64,000 bases of DNA from positions 26,276,625 to 26,340,624 of the forward strand of contig NC_077230.1 in NCBI RefSeq assembly GCF_027887165.1, read 5' to 3'. Below the pieces are notes generated by a model. It had not been told where the DNA came from and searched no databases. It worked only from the letters and a program-made list of their open reading frames with translations. This DNA comes from Monodelphis domestica (Eukaryota > Chordata > Mammalia > Didelphimorphia > Didelphidae). Positions 34,928 to 47,964 of this stretch are shown piece by piece (position 1 is the stretch's first letter; every line of letters begins with the position of its first letter). Made by a program: the position numbers and the translations under genes.

Positions 34928-35474
34928 ATATATAATATATGTATATACATAATAACTTATAACTTCCCTAAAGCTTTTGGGACACCCATCTGTTTAAATG
35001 GCACTCACATCACAACAGTGAGAAATAATGTCTTTTATTATAAAATACCAGCCAGCCCACCTGGTAAGGGAAAATACAGATTCAGACTAGAAATCTTAGT
35101 AAGTAGGGGAGGGGCCCCCATTAAAAAGAATAAGACAATGCCACCAAGGCATAGTTCTGTGGCAGGATGACATAGGTAGAGGATTAAATAAGAATATGGT
35201 CTTGACACAGGCTTAAGAACTCCTAGTCCTTACAGAGGATAGGTCTTTCTGGCTCCACCACTGGGCTTAACTGCTCAGCTTCTTCAACTATAAAATGCCC
35301 TACCTGGTCTTACTCACTTCATAAGAATCTTGGTAAAGAAAGATGGGGATGCATGCTAGATTGTGTGTCGATGGGATAAGAGTAAATGGGAGGATGAGAA
35401 AGAGGAAGAGAAGAAGGTAGAGGAGAAAAGAGTAAAGGAGGAGGAGGAGAAAGAGAAGTAAAAGAAGAAAGAGG
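34928..35474. other. Unassigned; purine-rich end
   Basis: No gene is visible. The last 90 bases (about 35385-35474) are a degenerate AG-rich tract just before a SINE. Confidence 0.4.
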
Positions 35475-35672
35475 AGGGAAGCTAGATGGCTCAGTCGATT
35501 GAGAACTAGGTCTAGATACAGAAAGTCCTGGGTTCAAATTGGACTTCAGATACTTCCTGGCTGTGTGCCCTGGGCAAGTCACTTAACCCCCATTGCCTAG
35601 TCATTACTGTTCTTCTGTCTTGGAACCAATTCACAGTATTGATTCTAAGATGGAAGTAATGGTTTAAAAAAA
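35475..35672 (+). mobile_element. SINE, type 2
   Basis: GGGAAGCTAGATGGCTCAGT, AAGTCCTGGGTTCAAATTGG, CCCATTGCCTAGTCATTACT and CAGTATTGATTCTAAGATGG are followed by an A run. Confidence 0.9.
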
Positions 35673-35684
35673 AAGTAGACTTAG

Positions 35685-35785
35685 CTACTCTCAGAAGTAT
35701 GATGATCCAGGACAATTCTGAGGGACTTATGACAAAGAATGATATTCACCTCTAGAGAAAGAATAGTTGGAGTCAGAATGCAGAT
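35685..35785 (+). mobile_element. L1 3' UTR fragment
   Basis: ATGATCCAGGACAATTCTGA, GGGACTTATGACAAAGAATG and CACCTCTAGAGAAAGAATAG match L1 3' sequence at 31275-31340. Confidence 0.7.
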
Positions 35786-35980
35786 GTCAGGATGACATGA
35801 GTTCATATCTGACCTCAAGATATTTACTAGCTGCTTAACTAGCTGCAAGTTACTTAACTTCTCTTTGACTCAATTTACTCATTAGTAAAATGGGGGAGCC
35901 ACCTGCCTCCAAGAGTTGTTGGGAAAATAAATGAGATATTTGAAAAGTGCTTTATGAACCTTAAATCATTATACAAATTC
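35786..35980 (+). mobile_element. MIR-like CORE-SINE
   Basis: TTGACTCAATTTACTCATTA, GTAAAATGGGGGAGCCACCT, AGAGTTGTTGGGAAAATAAA and AAGTGCTTTATGAACCTTAA, forward. Confidence 0.7.
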
Positions 35981-36606
35981 CAGTTATCATTACTAATATT
36001 ACTATCATTACTAATAGGAATGAGTAAAAGAGTTTAGAACAATGATTCTTAACATGGCGTCCATGAACTTATTTTTAAAAAATATTTTGGTAATCTCAAT
36101 TTGAAATGTTAATATAATTAGTATCCTTCATAATCTTTTGTATTTTATTTTATGCATTGTATAAACATCATTCTGAGACACAAGAGTTCACAGCCTTCAT
36201 TAGGTAGTCAAATGAACATTTGTATAGAAAGGATCAAAGACAAGTTGCTGGTTGCCCAATAGTAATGGGCCAGGATTATTCTATAGCCAAAAAATAATGC
36301 CAGCTCTATGACTGGGTAAATTGCTTTTTCTCAGTTTAAATTTTCTCAGCTGTAAAATAGGGGTATAACTTCAAAAGGTTGAGGTAAGGATCAAACAAAA
36401 AATATACATAAAGCAGATCTTAAAGCAATAGCTACTCTTGAATCCCAGTCATATATTCAATTAACTATCTTTGAAACAAAGAACATGTCTCATAGTATTT
36501 GGGATGGAAGGACTACAAAGAATTTTTTTTTTGCATGTGATTGTCATGAATCTCCATGGGAGTGTAACTTAACCATTATGAACATCAGGTTTCTTGTTTA
36601 TAAAAT
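35981..36606. other. Mostly unassigned
   Basis: A weak plus-strand MIR trace is possible at 36240-36420 (TTTTCTCAGCTGTAAAATAG). No gene. Confidence 0.35.
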
Positions 36607-36740
36607 GAAAATTCCAAACACAGGCAAATTTTCCTTACATACTTCAGTCCCTAGAACAAAGATACTTAAACGAGAGTTCCCTAAATATTATTGATGATTT
36701 GATCAATTAATCTGTAGTGATAGGAAAAGAGATTATAAGG
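36607..36740 (+). repeat. Direct repeat unit, copy 1
   Basis: The block from TTCCAAACACAGGCAAATTT through TCAATTAATCTGTAGTGA recurs at 37921-38052 with only scattered differences (about 85-90% identical by eye). The copies are 1.31 kb apart in the same orientation. Function unknown. Confidence 0.88.
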
Positions 36741-36840
36741 TCATACAGCTATTAAGTGTTTCGGAGGCTAAATATGAACACATGAAGATGAGTTTTCATG
36801 ATCCCAAGCCTATTACTGCTCTATCTATTCTGCCCCAAGC
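36741..36840 (-). mobile_element. MIR-like CORE-SINE fragment
   Basis: AAGGTCATACAGCTATTAAG, GAGTTTTCATGATCCCAAGC and GCTCTATCTATTCTGCCCC, reverse. Confidence 0.55.
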
Positions 36841-37920
36841 TACTCTGCAAGTTGTATACATTTGACTTATTTTTCTTCCAATAGTTTTTTAGAGCTCCAA
36901 AATACCAGCTAGTAAGGAAAATAATCCCTTACTACAATCATAGAGACTTGAAAGAGTTAACAAAGATCTCAAAAGATAGCAGTTTAAGGCTTTAGGTTTA
37001 CTTAAAATAAGCTTAATAATAACTGAAACAACTATAATTCTACTTTTTAAAAATTTTAAATCATATTACTTAGAATATTTTTAAATATGAAGAAGTGGCC
37101 ACTAGTTCCTTTCATATTCTCCTCTTCATCTCAAGTAGGTATTTATTTATCTTTTGCCTTTGTTTTTCAAGCCCTGGATAGTCTTAATAATCACAGAAGA
37201 GAAATATTCCTAAGTGATAAATATACCCATAAGTCCAAAGTCAAAATAACCAGAAGTTTGAGGAATCTGAAATCCAAGAGGTTAAAAGTTTAGATTAAAA
37301 ATAAGTTTCAATCCTCTTTTTTCCCCCCGCAGCACAGCAAGAACCAAAATTTCCCTTCAAAAAATGCTTTGAATTTGCTTTTAACAACTTCCCTGGAGCA
37401 TATTAAATTGCACTCTGCCCATTGCCTCTAAGTAAGTATTAGGTCTCCTGTGGCATGATTAGAAATGCTACAAATAACTTCCAATCAGGAATAAGTATTC
37501 TTTAAAATAATAATAATGCTTCTCTTTGCATATAGCTGATTCAGTTCTCTAAATTTTCTTTTTGGTATTTCTATGTATGGAAAATCTTCCAGATCAGTCT
37601 AGAAAAAAAAAAAGAAGGGAAAAATAAACAAATAAAAGCTGCATTTAATAGAGAAATTGCAGCAGTTTTCACTCCAGCCTGACCCTCCATTTGCCCATTT
37701 GGATATTTCCAGTTGTCTCAGTGGCACCCATTTTCCCAGCATCACTTTGCCAAAAGAGGACAGAGAAATTTAAGAATGTTATGAACCACAACTGAACATT
37801 TCCAGTAAACTTGCCTGATATAGTCATGTTCATGATGTTGAATCTAAAGCTATGAAACACATCTTGTGGGCATGGAAAATTATTGGTACTGATGTTCAGA
37901 GCTTTTTACTCAAAAGTTGG
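36841..37920. other. Nothing recognised
   Basis: Repeat-poor stretch between the two copies of the direct repeat. No splice-flanked frame or motif is recognised. Confidence 0.4.
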
Positions 37921-38052
37921 GAAAACTCCAAACACAGGCAAATTTTCCTTACATATTTCAGTCCGTAAGACAAAGATACTTAGAGAGAATTCCCTAAATA
38001 TTACTGATGATCTGATCAATTAATCTGTAGTGACAACAAAAGAAATTACAGG
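37921..38052 (+). repeat. Direct repeat unit, copy 2
   Basis: Partner of 36607-36740: CTCCAAACACAGGCAAATTT, CTTACATATTTCAGTCCG, TCCCTAAATATTACTGATGA and TCAATTAATCTGTAGTGA align in order with 1313-1314 bp offset. Confidence 0.88.
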
Positions 38053-39200
38053 CTGAATCTGCCTGGCACCTATGGAAATAATTGTTTATTTGGGATAGTC
38101 TATTAACCATCAATCAAAATAGTTTGTGACCCAGGCAGAAATTTATGCATTCTGGTGTTCTCCATGATCTCTAATTTTCTTAACTAGAAATCCAATGCAG
38201 AACACACTTAGACCTTAATGAGTGGTATTATTTTATTCTCTCAAGGCCCTTCAAAGAAGTAAGAGCAATTATTGTAATACCTGTTTTATTGATTAGAAAA
38301 CTAAGGCACAAAGAGATTTTTAATAATTTACCTATTGTAACAATAATTTAGTTGTTAAATTAGTATTAGATTCTGACCTCTAAACAAATCTTCCCTCAAA
38401 AATGTGGCAGTAGAGTTATCAGCTAAGGAACACAAGGTTTGGGTTCAAGAAAAGATGTATCATTTCACAGACCTAACATAATTTCTAGCCTATATATTAT
38501 ACTTTAGATAAAATTCTATACAACATTGTATTAATTTATAATCATATGTGGTTGTTTATTATTCAATGCAAAAAACATAAGGAATTTCAGAATTCCTGAA
38601 GCACTCAGCCCTAGACTTGTTTAATTTGGTCTTAAACACCAGCTGGTTCACTAGAGAATAGAATTGCTATGGAGGAAGCAGTCAGCTCAGACAAATCATT
38701 CTACAGCCTTTCTTGTCAAATCTGGATCTCACCCTGTACTGCTAAGTCATAAAATGACCTCTCTTGGAAGATCAAGTCATCTAAGGCCATCTCCCACCAG
38801 AACTTTCTTTAATGCCTTTCCTGCTATACTGACCTCACTAGGGCTCATCTCCAGTTCTGACCCTTTGAAGTTTGGTTAATGAGATTCTTACAGACTCCAA
38901 AAGTCTGACCCGCATGGCAGTTCTGCAGCCACTCAGAGAACTCCAACCAGGCAGCACAGCATTGACCCTCCGGGACAGTGCTTTGTGTGCCAGAGTTTAC
39001 TGGGAGAGAAGTCCTTGTTCCATAATCAGAGAGAATCTTTTCGAAAGTGCTTGACGATCCAAATGATTAGGAACAGCAAGAGGTCATTTTCCAGGCTTAG
39101 CTAGTCCTCAGATCTAATTCATTAAGAATGACATCAGATAAGTAAATCATACATAGTCAGATAATGTAACAAGCAGGTGGACAAACAAGAAATATGGGTA
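38053..39200. other. Mostly unassigned; MIR relic at 38225-38385
   Basis: A minus-strand MIR piece (TTATTCTCTCAAGGCCC, TTGATTAGAAAACTAAGGCA, GGCACAAAGAGATTTTTAA) lies at 38225-38385. The open frames at 38664-39054 show no known domain. Confidence 0.5.
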
Positions 39201-39203
39201 GTT

Positions 39204-39872
<669 letters not shown>

Positions 39873-40084
39873 CATGGATAGCCTGCAGCATGGGGGCAAG
39901 TCTAGAGAATTTCACTTTTTTTTTATCAATAGGAACGGTAGGGTTCTATGTTGGGGAATTCAGGAAAATGTCACATGCATAACGAATCATGGTTTTTAGG
40001 AATTTAAAGGGGGATCATTTGTAGAACTCCATTTTATATTACTTTTTTTAAAAGTGTTTAATAATTTCTTTAAGTACATTTTTA

Positions 40085-40281
40085 ATAATCCCTTATCTTC
40101 TGTTTTAGAATCAATACTATGTATTGATTCCAAGGCAAAAGAGCAGAAAGGGATAGGCAATGGGGATTATGTGACTCAGCCAAAGCTCACACAACTAGGA
40201 AGTATCCAAGGACACACTTGAACCCAGGACTTCCTGATTCTGGGTCTGGCTAGCAATCCATTGAGCCACCTTGATACCATC
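40085..40281 (-). mobile_element. SINE, type 2
   Basis: In reverse: TTCTGTTTTAGAATCAATAC, AAAGGGATAGGCAATGGGGA, GAACCCAGGACTTCCTGATT and CCATTGAGCCACCTTGATAC. A C-run follows at 40280-40292. Confidence 0.88.
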
Positions 40282-40292
40282 CCCCCCCCCCT

Positions 40293-41429
40293 CCAATATA
40301 TTACTTTTAAAACTTGTCCTGCCTATCTGCTTCCTTCTGAAATTTCTTATGTTTTCTTCTAGACATTAAAAAAATGTCTTGATGGCCCCTCTTTTTCTGG
40401 CATCACTAAATGCTAATTCCTCCCTCCCCTCCAATGTCTCCACAACTAAAAATTTAGAGAGAAAAAAAAAAACCCTTTGTAATAAATAAGCACTGTCAAG
40501 GGAAAAGTATCTACTGAATAAATGAAAATTTTAGGGACAGAAGTCATATAGAAAATTAGTGGCAGAATACTGAATGAAACTTGAGTCCTTTGGACCCCTC
40601 ATCCTTTCTTTCTAATCATCAGATTGCAGCATTCACACAAAAAAGAGAAAACTATTTTTTAAAAGTAATCTTGGAAGCCTGGAGTTCTGAATGCTTCATA
40701 AAGTAATCTTTAATCTTTATGACCAATATTATCAGCAAGGTTGCTCTACAAGGTAAGTTTATTTCGTGGATCCCTTCTGCTACTGGCACTAACTTATAGC
40801 CTCTAATAGACTTAATGAATTCATCTAAGCTGTTGGATACAATAAAGCAATGGCTTGCAAGAGACTATGAGACTAAATAAATGTCTTTGTGAGGACTTAA
40901 AAAAAAAGGTTTTTATAGTCATCAAACAGATCTATGGAGACACTGGTATGATGATTAGATAGATTCCTGGCATCACTATTAATCTGGAAGCAAAGGCAAA
41001 AGAACCTTGTAACTGGGGAAAAAAAAAAAAGCTCTTTGGACAGAAAGAGACAAAGACAATGAAAGAGGGAACAAGTCAGACAAAAACTGCCATGTTATCA
41101 AGCCTGTTCAGAATTCCATTTGCTAAGCAATGGGCAGAAGCCCTTGGCAATAATAGCAGAATGAGGTGATTATTAATTAATTTAATTATCTTGCTTACTT
41201 AAATTACTTAATTAATTAAAAATAAAATTCTAATGAATCTGAAGTTCATGTGGCCAGCAAATAGAATAAAAGAAAAGAATCAGATGAATATGATGTTCTC
41301 TTATTTTTTTCTCTAAGCAAAAAAGATTCTGTTTAGTCTCACAACAGTTTTGAGTCACAGTAGGGCCAGGTATTCTAGTTCTCATTTGATAGATGAAGGG
41401 AAGAACCATAGAGACCATGAGCAATTGAG
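40293..41429. other. Unassigned
   Basis: No gene. Possible weak MIR traces on the minus strand lie near 40680-40750 and 41330-41425. An AT-rich run with TTAATTAATT motifs is at 41172-41221. Confidence 0.4.
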
Positions 41430-41610
41430 GCAGCATAGCATATTAGGATGAGGACCAGTTATAGATTCACACAAGTTCAGATTCTACCTGTGATGCTCTC
41501 TATTTATAAATGGCCATTAGCAAGTCACTTTCACCTTCCCAGACTCAGTTTCTGGGTCAGTAAAATGAAGAGATTAGACTAGATGGCTTCTCAATTGATG
41601 GTCCTATGAA
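41430..41610 (+). mobile_element. MIR-like SINE
   Basis: TTCAGATTCTACCTGTGATG, CATTAGCAAGTCACTTTCAC, TTCTGGGTCAGTAAAATGAA and ATTAGACTAGATGGCTTCT are in forward order. Confidence 0.55.
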
Positions 41611-42079
41611 CTGGTTTGCTCATGCTCATTTGTCTGCTCGTAGTCTAGAACCCACTATTCAGATTCCTGACCCATTAATTTCATTCCTGCTAGGTCACTG
41701 CCTCAGTAGAAATAGGGAGGCAGAACAAGTCAGAAATAATCATGCTATTTAATTTATGGGTGTCTACTTCCGGTCAAGACGGCATCTTAGAGAAAGCTAA
41801 AGTTTGGAGATCCAGAAACCCTTCCTTACCGATCTCAAATGGAATGCTCCTAGGGCATTGAAATTCAAAACAAACAGCAGAATAGACCCCGGAAACACTC
41901 CTCCTGAACCTGGATCAAAAGGTATGGCCCCCCCAAGAGTCGGAGCCCGAGATCACTCGGATCTAAGGGGAAGGCAAAGGGAAGGTCCCAGGACCCATCT
42001 GCCCCAACCCAGAGTGCTGAGTCCGAGGCAGCAGCAGGAACCTCAGGGAAGGCAGGGGGGCCTCGGGAGCCGGCTGTTC

Positions 42080-42570
42080 TGAGGGCCACCCCCTGAAAAT
42101 GACCTGAGCCAGTCGCAGGGGCACCCAGACAGCAGGGAGGCAGAGAGAGACTGGGGAGCCTGTAGCCCTCTGACCAGAACCTTCCATCTGGGTCTCACTG
42201 AAGGTTGCTGCCTGAGGGCATACTCAGTCTGAGGTTAATCCTATCACCAGCCCTCAGAGCTCCAGGAAGCCATGGCACCTCCCACCTCAGAGTGCAGAGT
42301 CATCTGAAACAACATTAACCCTCAGGGCTGGCAAAAGGGCCTCGGAGCTGAAGGCCGAATCCTGAAAACAACCTGACCCAGTCGAGGGGGCACCCAGACA
42401 GCAGGGAAACAGAGAGAGACAGGAGGAGCCTGTAGCCCCCTGACCAGATCCTTCCATCTGAGTCTCACTGAAGGTCCTTGCCTGAGGGCATACTCAGTTG
42501 GAGGTTAATCCTATCACCAGCCCTCAGAGCTCCGGGAAGCCTCGGCCCCTCCCCCCTCAGAGTGCTGGCT
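42080..42570 (+). repeat. Two tandem units in the L1 5' UTR
   Basis: CACCCAGACAGCAGGGA occurs at 42122 and 42391, and CCTGAGGGCATACTCAGT at 42211 and 42481, an offset of 269-270 bp. Nearly the whole unit repeats, including TTAATCCTATCACCAGCCCT and CTCAGAGCTCC. The units are GC- and CpG-richer than the surroundings, as expected for an L1 promoter. Confidence 0.9.
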
Positions 42571-42691
42571 CTTCCACGTGGTGAGGCATGGAAACAAGGG
42601 CAGAGCCATAGAAAGGACAATCTGCCTAGGGCTAAAACCTCTGAACACCAGACAGAGATAAGAAAAGCTAATCCTCCCCACTCAGATAGAG

Positions 42692-43615
42692 ATGGCAAAC
42701 TCCACAGAAGCACAAAAAACCCAAAATTCCAAAAAAAACAAGAAGAAGGGGGCGACTTTGGACACATTTTATGGAGCAAAAATACAAAACACAGAGGAGA
42801 TAGAAGAGGAAACACAAGCAAATGCTCCAGAACCTTCCAAAGGAAATGGAAACTCTCCACAAACCCATGAAGAATATGAATCACAAATGATCAAAAAGAT
42901 GGAAGCCTTCTGGGAGGAAAAATGAGAAACAATGCAAAAGAAATTCATGCGTCTACAAAACCAGTTTGACCAAACTGAAAAGGAAAACCAGGCTTTAAAG
43001 CAAGAACTAATAAAGCAAAGCCAAAACACCAAGAAATTAGAAGAGAACATAAAATATCTCACTGACAAGGTGACAGATTTGGAAAATAGAGGGAGAAGAG
43101 ATAATTTAAGAATAATTAGACTTCCAGAAAAGCCAGAAATAAACAGCAAACTCAACATCATAATACAAGATATAATCAAAGAAAATTGCCCAGAGATTCT
43201 AGAATAAGGGGGCAATACAGCCACTGACAGAGCTCACAGAACACCCTCTACACTAAACCCCCAAAAGACAACTCCCAGGAATGTAATTGCCAAATTCCAA
43301 AGCTCTAAAACAAAAGAAAAAATCCTACAAGAAGCCAGGAAAAGACAATTTAGACATAAAGGAATGCCAATCAGGGTCACACAAGACCTTGCAAGTTCCA
43401 CTCTGAATGACCGTAAGGCATGGAACATGATTTTCAGAAAGGCAAGAGAGCTGGGCCTTCAACCAAGAATCAGCTACCCATCAAAACTGACTATATACTT
43501 CCAAGGGAAAGTATGGGCATTCAACAAAATAGAAGATTTCCAAGTTTTTGCAAAGAAAAGACCAGAGCTCTATGGAAAGTTCGACACCAAAAAACAAAGA
43601 GCATGGAATACCTAA
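42692..43615 (+). pseudogene. L1 ORF1 with two premature stops
   Basis: ORF1 is the L1 RNA-binding, trimer-forming chaperone. One frame runs from ATG 42692 to 43615 (about 307 codons), with only TGA at 42923 and TAA at 43205 breaking it. A basic N-terminus holds TLDTFYGAK. A heptad-rich coiled coil follows around ENQALKQELIKQSQNTKKLE. Then comes the RRM-like part (RRDNLRIIRLPE), ending near NCPEILE. After the second stop the C-terminal domain continues (KFQSSKTKEKILQEARKRQF, SYPSKLTIYF, KKRPELYGKFD). Length is near that of other mammalian L1 ORF1 proteins. The conserved frame shows modest age. Confidence 0.93.
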
Positions 43616-44145
43616 AAAGGTAAATATGAAGGAAAAGGAGAAAAATGTTATCTTCTTCTTTTACTCAAACTCTCTTCTATAAGGACTACATTTATATCAA
43701 TCTATGTATACTAACATGTGGGGAAAATGTAATGTGTAAATAGGGGGAAAAGAAAGACCAAATAGAATAATCTTTCTCACACAAAGATTCACATGGGAAG
43801 GGGAGGGGAAGGAAACTCCTATAAGAAGGAAAGGAAGAGAATTTTTACTTAAACCTTAATCTCAGGGAAATCAACTCTGAGAGGGAAAAACACCCAGATC
43901 CATTAGAATCTTGAATTCTATCTTACCCAACAAGGATAGGGAGAAGGAAAAACCAAGGGGGTGAGGGGGAGAGGGAAAACAAAATGGGAGGGAAAGAGAG
44001 GGGGGAGGGGGAGGGAACAAAAAGGGAGGGACTACAAAAGGAAACATATCAAGGGAGGGGACAAGGGGTACTGATTTAAAGTAAATCACTGGACTAAAAG
44101 GTAGAGCTGAAGAAGAAAAGGTTAGAATTAGGGAAGGATATCATG

Positions 44146-47100
44146 ATGCCAGGGAATCCACAAATGACAGTCATAACTTTGAACATGAATGGGATGAACT
44201 CACCCATAAAACGTAGATGAATAGCAGAATGGATTAGAATCCAAAACCCTACAATATGTTGTCTTCAAGAAACACACATGAGGCGGGTTGACACCCACAA
44301 GGTCAGAATTAAAGGATGGAGTAAGACCTTCTGGGCCTCAACTGATAGAAAGAAGGCAGGAGTGGTAATCATGATATCTGATAAAGCCAATGCAAAAATA
44401 GACCTGATCAAAAGGGATAGGGAAGGTAATTATATTTTGTTAAAAGGGACTCTAGACAATGAGGAAATATCATTAATCAACATGTATGCACCAAATAATA
44501 TAGCACCCAAATTTCTAATGGAGAAACTAGGAGAATTGAAGGAAGAAATAGACAATAAAACCATACTAGTGGGAGATTTAAACCAACCATTATCAAATTT
44601 AGATAAATCAAATCAAAAAATAAATAAGAAAGAGGTAAAAGAAGTGAATGAAATCTTAGAAAAATTAGAATTAATAGACATATGGAGAAAAATAAATAGA
44701 GATAAAAAGGAATACACCTTCTTCTCAGCACCACATGGCACATTCACAAAGATTGACCATACATTAGGTCACAGAAATATGGTACACAAATGCAGAAAAG
44801 CAGAAATAATAAATGCAGCCTTTTCAGATCACAAAGCAATAAAAATAATGTTCAGTAATGGTACATGGAAAACCAAATAAAAAACTAATTGGAAATTAAA
44901 CAATGTGATACTCCAAAATCATTTAGTTAGAGAAGAAATCATAAAAACAATTAATTTCATCGAGGAAAATGACAATGGTGAGACATCCTTTCAAACCTTT
45001 TGGGATGCAGCCAAAGCGGTAATCAGAGGTAAATTCATATCCCTGAGTACATATATCAACAAACTAGGGAGAGCAGAGATGAATCAATTGGAAATGCAAA
45101 TAAAAAAACTCAAAAATGATCAAATTAAAAACCCCCAGCAGAAAACCAAACTAGAAATCCTAAAAATTAAGGGAGAAATTAATAAAATTGAAAGTGATAG
45201 AACTATTGATTTAATAAATAAGACAAGAAGCTGGTACTTTGAAAAAAACAAACAAAACAGACAAAGTACTGGTCAATCTAATTTAAAAAAAGAAGGAAGA
45301 AAAGCAAATTAACAGCATCAAAGATGAAAAGGGGGACATCACCTCCGATGAAGAGGAAATTAAGGCAATCATTAAAAATTACTTTGCCCAATTATATGGC
45401 AATAAATACACCAATTTAGGTGATATGGATGAATATATACAAAAATACAAACTGCCTAGACTAACAGAAGAAGAAATATAATTCTTAAATAATCCCATAT
45501 CAGAAAATAAAATCCAACAAGCCATCAAAGAACTTCTTAAGAAAAAATCCCCAGGGCCTGATGGATTCACAAGTGAATTCTATCAAACATTCAGAGAACA
45601 TTAATCCCAATACTATACAAACTATTTGACATAATAAGCCAAGAGGGAGTTCTACCAAACTCCTTTTATGACAGAAACATGGTATTGATTCCAAAACCAG
45701 GCAGGTCAAAAACAGAGAAAGAAAATTATAGACCAATCTCCCTAATGAATATAGATGCAAAAATCTTAAATAGGATACTAGCAAAAAGACTCCAGCAAGT
45801 GATCAGAAGGGTCATCCACCATGATCAAGTAGGATTTATACCAGGGATGCAGGGCTGGTTCAACATTAGGAAAACCACCCACATAATTGACCACATCAAC
45901 AAGTAAACCAACAAGAACCACATGATTATCTTAATAGATGCAGAAAAAGCCTTTGATAAAATACAACACCCATTCCTATTAAAAAACACTAGAAAACATA
46001 GGAATAGAAGGGTCGTTCCTAAAAATAATAAACAGTATATATCTAAAACCATCAGCTAATATCATCTGCAATGGCGATAAACTAGATGCATTCCCAATAA
46101 GATCAGGAGTGAAACAAGGATGCCCATTATCACCTCTACTATTTGACATTGTACTAGAAACACTAGCAGTAGCAATTAGAGAAGATAAAGAAATTGAAGG
46201 CATCAGAATAGGCAAGGAGGAGACCAAGTTATCACTCTTTGCGGATGACATGATGGTCTACTTAAAGAATCCTAGAGATTCAACCAAAAGCTAATTGAAA
46301 TAATCAACAACTTTAGCAAAGTTGCAGGATACAAAATAAACCCACATAAGTCATCAGCTTTTCTATATATCTCCAACACAGCTCAGCAGCAAAAACTAGA
46401 AAGAGAAATCCCATTCAAAATCACCTTAGACAAAATAAAAGACCTAGGAATCTATCTCCTGAGACAAACACAGGAACTATATGAACACAACTACAAAACA
46501 CTCTCCACACAACTAAAACTAGACTTGAACAATTGGAAAAACATTAACTGCTCATGGATAGGACGAGCCAATATAATATAAATGACCATCCTACCCAAAC
46601 TTATTTATCTATTTAGTGCCATACCCATTGAGCTCCCAAAATATCTCTTTACTGATTTAGAAAAAACCATAACAAAATTCATTTGGAATAACAAAAGATC
46701 AAGGATATCCAGGGAAATAATGAAAAAAAAAAAACACATATGATGGGGGCCTTGCAGTCCCAGACCTTAAACTATATTACCAAGCAGCAGTCATCAAAAC
46801 AATTTGGTACTGGCTAAGAAACAGAAAGGAAGATCAGTGGAATAGACTGGGGGAAAGCGACCTCAGCAAGACAGTATATGATAAACCCAAAGATCCCAGC
46901 TTTTGGGACAAAAATACACTATTCGATAAAAACTGCTGGGAAAACTGGAAGACAGTGTGGGAGAGATTAGGAATAGATCAACACTTCACACCCTACACCA
47001 AGATAAATTCAAAATGGGTGAGTGACTTAAACATAAAGAAGGAAACCATAAGTAAATTGGGTAAACACAGAATAGTATACATGTCAGACCTTTGGGAGGG

Positions 47101-47964
47101 GAAAGACTTTAAAACTAAGCAAGACATAGAAAGAATCACAAAATGTAAAATAAATAATTTTGACTACATCAAATTAAAAAGCTTTTGTACAAACAAAACC
47201 AATGTAACTAAAATCAGAAGGGAAACAACAAATTGGGAAAAAATCTTCATAGAAACCTCTGACAAAGGTTTAATTACTCAAATTTATAAAGAGCTAAATC
47301 AATTGTACAAAAAATCAAGCCATTCTCCAATTGATAAATGGGCAAGGGACATGGATAGGCAATCAGATAAAGAAATCAAAACTATTAATAAGTACATGAA
47401 GAAATGTTCTAAATCTCTTATAATCAGAGAGATGCAAATCAAAACAACTCTGAGGTATCACCTCACACCAGCAGATTGGCTAACATAACAGCAAAGGAAA
47501 GTAATGAATGCTGGAGTGGATGTGGCAAAGTAGGGACATTAATTCATTGCTGGTGGAGTTGTGAACTGATCCAACCATTCTGGAGGGCAATTTGGAATTA
47601 TGCCCAAAGGGCGACAAAAGAATATCTACCCTTTGATCCAGCCATAGCACTGCTGGGTTTGTACCCAAAAGAGATAATGGACAAAAAGACTTGTACAAGA
47701 ATATTCATAGCTGAGCTCTTTGTGGTGGCCAAAAATTGGAAAACGAGGGGATGCCCATCAATTGGGGAATGGCTGAACAAATTGTGGTATCTGTTGGTGA
47801 TGGAATACTATTGTGCTAAAAGGAATAATAAAGTGGAGGAATTCCATGGAGACTGGAACAACCTCCAGGAAGTGATGCAGAGCGAAAGAGCAGAAGCAGG
47901 AGAACATTGTACACAGAGACTAATACACTGTGGTATAATCGAACGTAATGGACTTCTCCATTAG
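44146..47964 (+). pseudogene. L1 ORF2 (endonuclease / reverse transcriptase), broken
   Basis: ORF2 cuts target DNA and copies L1 RNA at the nick. It starts MPGNPQMTVITLNMNGMNSP; the endonuclease motifs are LNMNG, QETH, GDLNQPLS and SDHKAIK. The RT part reads [50 protein letters not shown] and the catalytic FADD (46238-46249). The end has CWSGCGKVGTLIHCWWSC. Total length of about 1273 codons is standard. Damage: TGA soon after the start, TAA at 44878, a frame change in the A-run near 45284-45290, TAA near 45478, and later frame changes before 45679, 46109 and 47476. The ORF1-ORF2 spacer is 530 bp and purine-rich. Confidence 0.93.

Noticed and set aside
42465..42884. Open frames of 130 and 139 codons near the L1 ORF1 start
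   Set aside because: They lie in the GC-rich L1 5' UTR or opposite ORF1. The true ORF1 frame starts at 42692.
44477..44743. Minus-strand frames opposite L1 ORF2
   Set aside because: They are antisense shadows of the A-rich L1 coding strand, rich in Leu, Phe and Ser.
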